This document shows positions 59,233-64,000 of a stretch of 64,000 bases of DNA, in pieces. Source of the stretch: Enorma massiliensis phI (lineage in GTDB: Bacteria; Actinomycetota; Coriobacteriia; Coriobacteriales; Coriobacteriaceae). The position numbers were made by a program, and so were the translations under genes. The stretch is taken from NCBI RefSeq assembly GCF_000311845.1, contig NZ_HE978574.1, forward strand, positions 1,463,346-1,527,345, written 5' to 3'. The notes beneath the pieces were generated by a model, which was given only the letters and a program-made list of their open reading frames with translations, was not told the origin of the DNA and searched no databases. The first letter of the stretch is position 1. Each line of letters begins with the position of its first letter.

Positions 59233-60396
59233 CTACTCGGCGTCCTCGGCCTTCTCCTCGGGCTTCTCGAGCGGAGCAACCTCGATCTCCGTACCGAGGG
59301 TCTCGGCAGCGGACTTCATGGAGAGGGAGATGCGGCGACGCTCAAGGTCGATGTCCATGACCTTGACCTGAACCTTGGCGCCCACGTGGGTCACCTGGCT
59401 GGGCTGGTCAACGTGCTTGTGCGCCATCTCGGAGATGTGCACGAGGCCCTCGATGCCATCGCCCAGGTCGACGAACGCGCCGAAGGGAACGAGCTTGGTG
59501 ACGGTGCCCTCGACCACAGCACCCGTGGGGTACTTCTTGACGAGCGCGCGCCACGGATCCTCGGTGGTCTGCTTGAGGCCCAGCGAGATGCGCTCGCGGT
59601 TGAGATCCACGTCGAGCACCTCGACCTCGATCTCCTGGCCGACCTTGACGACCTCGGAGGGATGGTTGACATGGTTCCAAGAGAGCTCGGAGATGTGAAC
59701 CAGGCCGTCGATACCGCCGAGGTCCACGAAAGCACCGAAGTCCACGATGGAGGAAACGGTGCCCTTGAGGCGCATGCCGGGCTTGAGCTTGGAAAGAATC
59801 TCGGTGCGCTCGGCCTTGCGGGACTCCTCGAGCACCACGCGGCGGGAAAGCACGACGTTGTTGCGGTTGCGATCCATCTCGATGACGCGAGCCTCGATGG
59901 AGGTGCCCATGTAGCTGTGGAGGTCCTTCACGCGGCGAAGATCCACGAGCGAGGCGGGCAGGAAGCCGCGCAGGCCGATGTCGAGGATAAGGCCGCCCTT
60001 GACGACCTCGATGACCTCGCCCTCGACGTTCTCGCCGGACTGGAACTTCTCCTCGATGCGGCTCCAAGCGCGCTCGTACTCAGCACGCTTCTTGGACAGC
60101 ACGAGACGGCCGTCCGTGCCCTCCTTGGTCATAACAAGAGCCTCGATGGAATCGCCCACCGAAACGATGTCTGCGGGGTTAGCGTCCTTGCGGATGGACA
60201 GCTCGCGGACCGGAATGACGCCCTCAGACTTGAAGCCGATGTCGACCAGGACCTCGTCCTTGTCGATCTTCGTCACGGTGCCGCTCACGAGATCGCCCTC
60301 GTCGAAGTCGGTAATGGTACCGTCGACGAGATTGTTCATCTCCTCATCATTCATATCGTCTAGCGAGAAGATGGACGTGTTCTGAATCTCACTCAA
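59233..60396 (-). CDS. rpsA: 30S ribosomal protein S1
   Basis: This 387-residue protein has four S1 RNA-binding repeats, at roughly residues 35-105, 122-187, 208-277 and 294-362. The last two are most typical (GTVSSIVDFGAFVDLGGIDGLVHISELS; GTVTKLVPFGAFVDLGDGIEGLVHISEMA). Actinobacterial S1 has four repeats, compared with six in E. coli. The tail is acidic. It melts mRNA structure at the ribosome during initiation. A TTG start at 60396 follows GAAAGGGG. A promoter is readable at 60541-60569, giving a leader of about 135 nt. Confidence 0.95.
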   Translation of the reverse strand: MSEIQNTSIFSLDDMNDEEMNNLVDGTITDFDEGDLVSGTVTKIDKDEVLVDIGFKSEGVIPVRELSIRKDANPADIVSVGDSIEALVMTKEGTDGRLVLSKKRAEYERAWSRIEEKFQSGENVEGEVIEVVKGGLILDIGLRGFLPASLVDLRRVKDLHSYMGTSIEARVIEMDRNRNNVVLSRRVVLEESRKAERTEILSKLKPGMRLKGTVSSIVDFGAFVDLGGIDGLVHISELSWNHVNHPSEVVKVGQEIEVEVLDVDLNRERISLGLKQTTEDPWRALVKKYPTGAVVEGTVTKLVPFGAFVDLGDGIEGLVHISEMAHKHVDQPSQVTHVGAKVQVKVMDIDLERRRISLSMKSAAETLGTEIEVAPLEKPEEKAEDAE

Positions 60397-60540
60397 AGGT
60401 GGACCCCTTTCGAACAACGGGGCCCCGATTGCAAGGACCTGCGGATGGGCACAGGGCGAAACCGCGCCTACGCACACCCTCTGGAAAACACTCGGGGGCC
60501 AACAGATACGGATGTGAAGCGTATGCATTCACGAAGTAAT

Positions 60541-60569
60541 AGATTACGTGGAAACGCTCTGCTTTTCAA
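60541..60569 (-). promoter_or_regulatory. Probable rpsA promoter
   Basis: On the minus strand, TTGAAA (60564-60569) lies 17 bp before TAATCT (60541-60546). Transcription would start near 60534, ~138 nt before the TTG of rpsA. The long leader may allow autoregulation, as is known for S1 in other bacteria. Confidence 0.55.
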
Positions 60570-60685
60570 GGTTGAGCACGGATTTTTTCACGCCTTCTCT
60601 CGTTTTGCCAAAGCCGCTCCGCAAGCGGTCCGAACGGAACGGTAAGCGGCGCTCGCGTTCGGGCGCGGTGTTCGATGGCAGGGCA

Positions 60686-60862
60686 TTCTCGGGCGAGATT
60701 CGGACGCTTGCAGCGTTGCCGGGCGACTTTTGGGCATCGGCGGGCTGTCGGGCGACTTTTGGACAATCAGATAGTTCTCGGGCGAGATTTGGACGCGTAG
60801 AGGGGCCTGAACGTCCAGAAGTCGCCCGGGAACGCGGTGAACGTCCGAATCTCGCCCGACAA
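60686..60862. repeat. Six-unit direct/inverted repeat array in the rpsA-HAD gap
   Basis: Four direct units of 20-21 bp start at 60686, 60716, 60745 and 60775 (period 29-30). Two inverted units lie at 60812-60832 and 60842-60862. Every unit has TCGGGCGA or CCGGGCGA. Units 1, 4 and 6 continue GATTYGGACG, while 2, 3 and 5 continue CTTYTGGRC. The array can fold into one large stem. The rest of the 627-bp gap holds the rpsA promoter and no gene that I can support. Confidence 0.8.
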
Positions 60863-61023
60863 CGCAAACAAACGCTCATGCCAATAATCTGCATGACAGA
60901 ACCGTAAGAATCATCACGGGCACAAATGGGCATCATGTGGGGATAATAGAGCTCATAGGAGTTACCCGGCACTGCCGGGCTTTGGAAAAGGCGACGATTC
61001 GACGAGGAAAAAGGAGGTAGCTG

Positions 61024-61812
61024 GTGCTCAAAGCGGTGGTCTTCGACATGGACGACACGCTGCTCAGCATCAACCTGAGCGCATTTCTCGCCGTCTACGT
61101 GCGCGACGAGGCGCGGCTCCTCGGCGATATCGGGCGCAAGAACCCGTTTTCCGCGCTTGCAGCTCTCGGCGGGTCGCTCTACGACCTCAACGCGAACGAA
61201 CGAGACGAGGACGATGATCGCACCAACTATGCGTTTTTCGTAGACACCCTCAGGCAGCGGTGCGGCGTGCCCATCGATGACCCCGTGATCGCCGATGCAT
61301 TCGAATGCTACGAGCGCGAGGTTCTGCCGAAGCGCAACGACGCCATCATCGCCGCACGCCCCCGGGAAGGAGCGCGCGCGGCTATCGAGGAGGTCACGGG
61401 CCGAGGGCTCCGCGTGGCGCTCCTCACCAACCCGAGCTTCAGCCGCGCCTGCATCGAATGCCGCATGGGTTGGGGAGACATGCTCGACATGCCGTTCGAG
61501 CTCGTCACGACCATGGAAAACAGCACGCGCGTGAAGCCCAGCCCGCGCTATTACCTCGAGTCCATCGAATCGCTCGGTCTCAAGCCCGATGAGGTGCTCA
61601 TGGTTGGCAACGACCCTAAGCGCGACTTCCCCACCCCGGACTGCGGCATCCAAACCGCCTACGTGGGAACGGGCAGGCCGGTGCGCGCCACATGGTCGGG
61701 CTCCATGGCAGACTTCGCCTCCAGCTTTAACGAGATTGAAGAGCGATTCTACGAGCGCCAGGAGCGAGAGCTCTCCGATATCGTGCAGGATGTGACGCGC
61801 GGCCGCGCATAA
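61024..61812 (+). CDS. HAD-superfamily hydrolase
   Basis: This 262-residue HAD of subfamily I has a nucleophile motif VFDMDDTLLSINL at residues 6-18, motif II VALLTNPSFSRACIE near 137, a Lys in RVKPSPRYYLES near 170, and motif IV MVGNDPKRDFPTPDCG near 195. The Asp-Asp start (DMDDT) suggests an IA or nucleotidase-like enzyme. The GTG at 61024 follows an almost perfect AAGGAGGTAGCTG. It may form a unit with the cysteine desulfidase gene that begins 85 bp later. Substrate unknown. Confidence 0.87.
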   Translation: MLKAVVFDMDDTLLSINLSAFLAVYVRDEARLLGDIGRKNPFSALAALGGSLYDLNANERDEDDDRTNYAFFVDTLRQRCGVPIDDPVIADAFECYEREVLPKRNDAIIAARPREGARAAIEEVTGRGLRVALLTNPSFSRACIECRMGWGDMLDMPFELVTTMENSTRVKPSPRYYLESIESLGLKPDEVLMVGNDPKRDFPTPDCGIQTAYVGTGRPVRATWSGSMADFASSFNEIEERFYERQERELSDIVQDVTRGRA

Positions 61813-61897
61813 TCGCGGGGCGAACGGCGCGCGTCGCACACAAGCGGGCGCGGGCGCTACAATGGGGACGCCATAACCCCGTTGCCGAGGAGCACAC

Positions 61898-63226
61898 ATG
61901 TCCTGCGAGATCGATTCCACCACCGTTGCCGACCGTGACGAGCAGTACTGCAGCATCTTGAACCGAGAGCTCGTCTGCGCGCTGGGATGCACGGAGCCGA
62001 TTGCCGTGGCGTACGCGGCTGCGATCGCGCGCGAGACGCTCGGCAGCGAGCCCGAGCACCTTGAACTCGAATGCTCCGGCAACATCATCAAGAACGTGAA
62101 GAGCGTCACCGTTCCCAACTCCGGTGGCATGCACGGCCTTGAAGCCGCGGCCACCCTTGGCGCGGTTGGCGGCAACCCCGAGAACGCGCTCGAAGTCTTG
62201 GAATCGGTAGACGATGCGGCGCGCGCCCGCACGGCCGAGCTTCTCGCCGACCCTGCGTTCGCCGACGTCTCGCTCGCCGAGAACGTTCCAAACCTCTATA
62301 TCCGCGTGAAGGCCCGCTCCGAGGGGCACACTGCCGACATCATCATCTCAGACCACCACACCAACGTGGTCTGGCGCGCCCTTGACGACCGAAAGCTCTC
62401 CGGCTCCTGGGACGCGCCCGAGTGCGCTGCCGTGGTGGCCGATGCCGCCCGCACACAGGGAAGCTCGCTATCCCTTGAGGGCATCATCGATTTTGCAGAG
62501 CATGGAGAAATCACGGGCGCGCGAGCGGCGCTCATGCGCCAGATGGAACTGAACGACGCCATCTCGCGAGAGGGGCTCGAGCATGCCTGGGGCGCCGAGG
62601 TGGGACGCACGCTGCTGGCAAGCCGCCCGGATGACGTGGCGGACCGCGCCCGCGCCCGCGCCGCAGCCGGGTCCGACGCGCGCATGAGCGGATGCGCCAT
62701 GCCCGTGGTAATCGTATGCGGCTCGGGAAACCAGGGCATCACCACCTGCCTGCCCGTGCTCGAATACGCCGAGAAGCTGGGCGTGACGGGCGACCGACTA
62801 CTGCGCGCACTCGCGCTCTCCGACCTTGTCGCCATCCACGTGAAGAGCTATATCGGCGAGCTTTCCGCCTTCTGTGGCGCCGTGTGCGCGGCGTGCGGCG
62901 CGGGCGCGGCCATCACCTGGATGAGCGGGGGCACGCTCGAGCAGATCGGCGCCACCGTAGTGAACACCCTTGGCAATGTTGGCGGCATCGTGTGCGACGG
63001 CGCAAAGTCGAGCTGCGCGGCCAAGATCTCTGCCTCGGTGGACGCGGCGATTCTGGGGCACAGCATGGCCATGGCAGGCAAGAGCTTCCATGCGGGCGAG
63101 GGAATCGTGCAGGAGACCATCGAAGAAACCATCGCGAGCATGGGCTATGTGGGCCGCGTGGGCATGAAGCCCACCGACGTTGAGATCCTCAACATCATGA
63201 TCGGCAAGACGCAGGTAGATTGCTAG
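61898..63226 (+). CDS. cyuA: L-cysteine desulfidase family protein (UPF0597/CyuA)
   Basis: This 442-residue protein is of the UPF0597/YhaM family, oxygen-sensitive Fe-S enzymes related to the serine dehydratase alpha domain. They split L-cysteine to pyruvate, ammonia and sulfide. Characteristic sections are CALGCTEPIAVAYAAA near residues 27-42, GNIIKNVKSVTVPNSGGMHG near 58-77, GSGNQGITTCLPV near 276, and NTLGNVGGIVCDGAKSSCAAKI near 360-381, with cysteines as likely cluster ligands. The start at 61898 has GAGGAGCACAC upstream. Neighbouring cysteine transporters, common with cyuA, are absent in the visible part. Confidence 0.88.
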   Translation: MSCEIDSTTVADRDEQYCSILNRELVCALGCTEPIAVAYAAAIARETLGSEPEHLELECSGNIIKNVKSVTVPNSGGMHGLEAAATLGAVGGNPENALEVLESVDDAARARTAELLADPAFADVSLAENVPNLYIRVKARSEGHTADIIISDHHTNVVWRALDDRKLSGSWDAPECAAVVADAARTQGSSLSLEGIIDFAEHGEITGARAALMRQMELNDAISREGLEHAWGAEVGRTLLASRPDDVADRARARAAAGSDARMSGCAMPVVIVCGSGNQGITTCLPVLEYAEKLGVTGDRLLRALALSDLVAIHVKSYIGELSAFCGAVCAACGAGAAITWMSGGTLEQIGATVVNTLGNVGGIVCDGAKSSCAAKISASVDAAILGHSMAMAGKSFHAGEGIVQETIEETIASMGYVGRVGMKPTDVEILNIMIGKTQVDC

Positions 63227-63285
63227 AGCTGGCCACGCGCTACGAGGGAACTAGACTGCCAGGGTCCGCGCGCATATTCATTGCG

Positions 63286-63377
63286 CCCTATACGCTACAA
63301 ACGGTGCGAAGCGGCAACGCCGGGCAAATCCATAAGAAAGGCGCTGTCCAGCAGGTCGTTGCCGAGCAGCGCCTCGT
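63286..63377 (-). pseudogene. Short relic of an unidentified gene's 3' end
   Basis: The minus strand keeps about 27 codons that read EALLGNDLLDSAFLMDLPG and end in TAG at 63295, with no start. They look like protein but match no family I know. The relic abuts the 19-bp sequence shared with 23441-23459 and a broken transposase gene. Confidence 0.3.
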
Positions 63378-63407
63378 ATCAGGCTTATAGGACAAAATGT
63401 GTGCTTT

Positions 63408-63621
63408 TCAGTCGAGCCAGAAGGGGTACGGGTCCTTGCGGCGGAGCTCCTCCCAAACGGCCCTGTCGCCCCACTCCGGCCCGCCTGACCCAGTCGGCCA
63501 GGCTCGACGGGTCGACGCCTATCTCGCGGGCGACCTCCGCATAGGTGGTCCCCCTCTCGTTGTAGAGCTGCACGGCGCGCCGCTTGAACTCGGCCGTGTA
63601 CTTGGGGCACGGTTTTCCCAT
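63408..63621 (-). pseudogene. Truncated IS3-family transposase OrfA
   Basis: An ATG at 63621 opens ~45 residues that match the OrfA helix-turn-helix of IS3-type elements: KYTAEFKRRAVQLYNERGTTYAEVAREIGVDPSSLADWVRRA, broken here for clarity at residue 47. After that the frame is lost. A neighbouring frame continues GDRAVWEELRRKDPYPFWLD to a stop at 63408. Full OrfA has ~90-100 residues and is followed by OrfB, which is absent. This is a decayed insertion sequence at the border of an accessory region. Confidence 0.75.
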
Positions 63622-63719
63622 GATCCGCCTCCGTTCCCCCGCAACGGCAATGGTGCCGAAACGGAACTCGACCTGTCAACGGATTCGGGGCAGATTCGGG
63701 CTTCCAATGGTGAGGATAC

Positions 63720-64000
63720 CTAGCGTTCGCTCCAGAGGAGGAAGTCGACCTTCTTTACGGGGGTGAGCCAAGCGTAGTCGGGAAGGAGCTCGTCGAAGAG
63801 CCGTATGTTCTTCTCGGCATCCTCCGTGGCCAGGTAGGTCTCGTACCAGGAGGCGATCTGTCCGTACAACTCGACGGCGTTCTCGAGCTTGGCCTGCGCC
63901 GTCGTTCCCTTGAGCCTCAGGCCGAGCCTTGCGAGCACCAGGCTGTCCCATATCGGCCTGTCGGGGTGGAGCGTGGCGATCATCTTGCTGGTGAAGGACG
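63720..64000 (-). CDS. Hypothetical protein, 3' part
   Basis: The gene enters from beyond the window and ends at 63720. Its last ~93 residues are visible, starting SFTSKMIATLHPDRPIWDSLVLARLGL and ending KKVDFLLWSER. The FTSKMIATLHPDRPIWD stretch recalls uncharacterised accessory proteins in which a helix-hairpin-helix-like region is followed by an Asp. No firm family can be named. The ATG at 63983 is probably internal, since the frame stays open upstream. It lies next to an IS3 relic and may belong to a mobile region. Confidence 0.55.
   Translation of the reverse strand, partial: SFTSKMIATLHPDRPIWDSLVLARLGLRLKGTTAQAKLENAVELYGQIASWYETYLATEDAEKNIRLFDELLPDYAWLTPVKKVDFLLWSER

Noticed and set aside
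60686-60862. CRISPR array
   Set aside because: Units are imperfect, come in both orientations and two types, and the spacers are only 8-16 bp. No cas genes are nearby.

Overview
This 64 kb window is high-GC bacterial chromosome. The gene set points to a gut-type actinobacterium of the class Coriobacteriia (Collinsella/Enorma/Olsenella-like): CarD, an ATP-type PEP carboxykinase, a separate serine-pathway cluster with a DUF1015 gene, DUF6485, L-cysteine desulfidase, several HAD and DegV proteins, and GTG/TTG starts behind strong Shine-Dalgarno sites. The genus is an inference from gene content, not a database result.

Layout. 1-6.3 kb: the 3' end of an rRNA m5C methyltransferase, a tiny membrane protein, DegV, argS, carD and an AraC-type regulator. 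6.4-11.4 kb: a two-gene ABC transporter of the siderophore-importer type transcribed away from the AraC gene, a truncated second ABC permease and a Phd/PIN toxin-antitoxin pair. 11.5-24 kb: a GNAT, an HMA protein, an HD protein, ndk, the proline genes proA and proB separated by a proline iminopeptidase-like hydrolase, pncB, a radical SAM activase, another GNAT, tRNA-Ala and a decayed patch with a broken GH13 glucosidase. 24-40 kb: a lipid-linked sugar phosphotransferase, trpS, HAD, a Cys-rich protein, an alkyltransferase, a B3/B4 protein, pckA, a flippase, a phosphoesterase, serC-serA-DUF1015, a metal permease and an exonuclease. 40-50 kb: a very large FtsX-type permease with its ATPase and divergent TetR, a polysaccharide deacetylase, an acyl-ACP thioesterase and a SixA-like phosphatase. 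49-64 kb: a metal-resistance operon (SmtB/ArsR, HMA chaperone, P1B-ATPase), an acyltransferase, DedA, a HAD, an ABC-F ATPase, a second tiny membrane protein, a dipeptidase, a HAD, rpsA, a HAD, cyuA and the edge of an accessory region with a broken IS3 transposase.

The most unusual content is in the gaps between genes. At least five kinds of structured repeat are present. (1) A nested-hairpin element has a conserved core enclosed in perfectly paired outer stems whose sequence differs at every site (2276-2372, 35461-35561, 40583-40735; a possible fourth at 26550-26648). (2) A 143-bp inverted-repeat element occurs in two copies of identical length (5147-5289, 48878-49020), with a third relative whose arms differ but still pair (20862-20990). 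(3) There are REP-like palindromes built on GAGACAGTTGTGCC, GGGACAGTCCC and CCTCTGTCC. (4) A six-unit array with both orientations lies between rpsA and a HAD gene (60686-60862). (5) Short GC-rich tandem repeats also occur. No RAYT or other obvious mobiliser for these is in the window.

Metal handling is a recurring theme: the AraC/ABC unit with a GTTAG-N6-CTAAC operator-like palindrome, an HMA/Cys-rich membrane protein, a His-rich ArsP-type permease and the SmtB-HMA-ATPase operon with a clearly readable promoter and operators.
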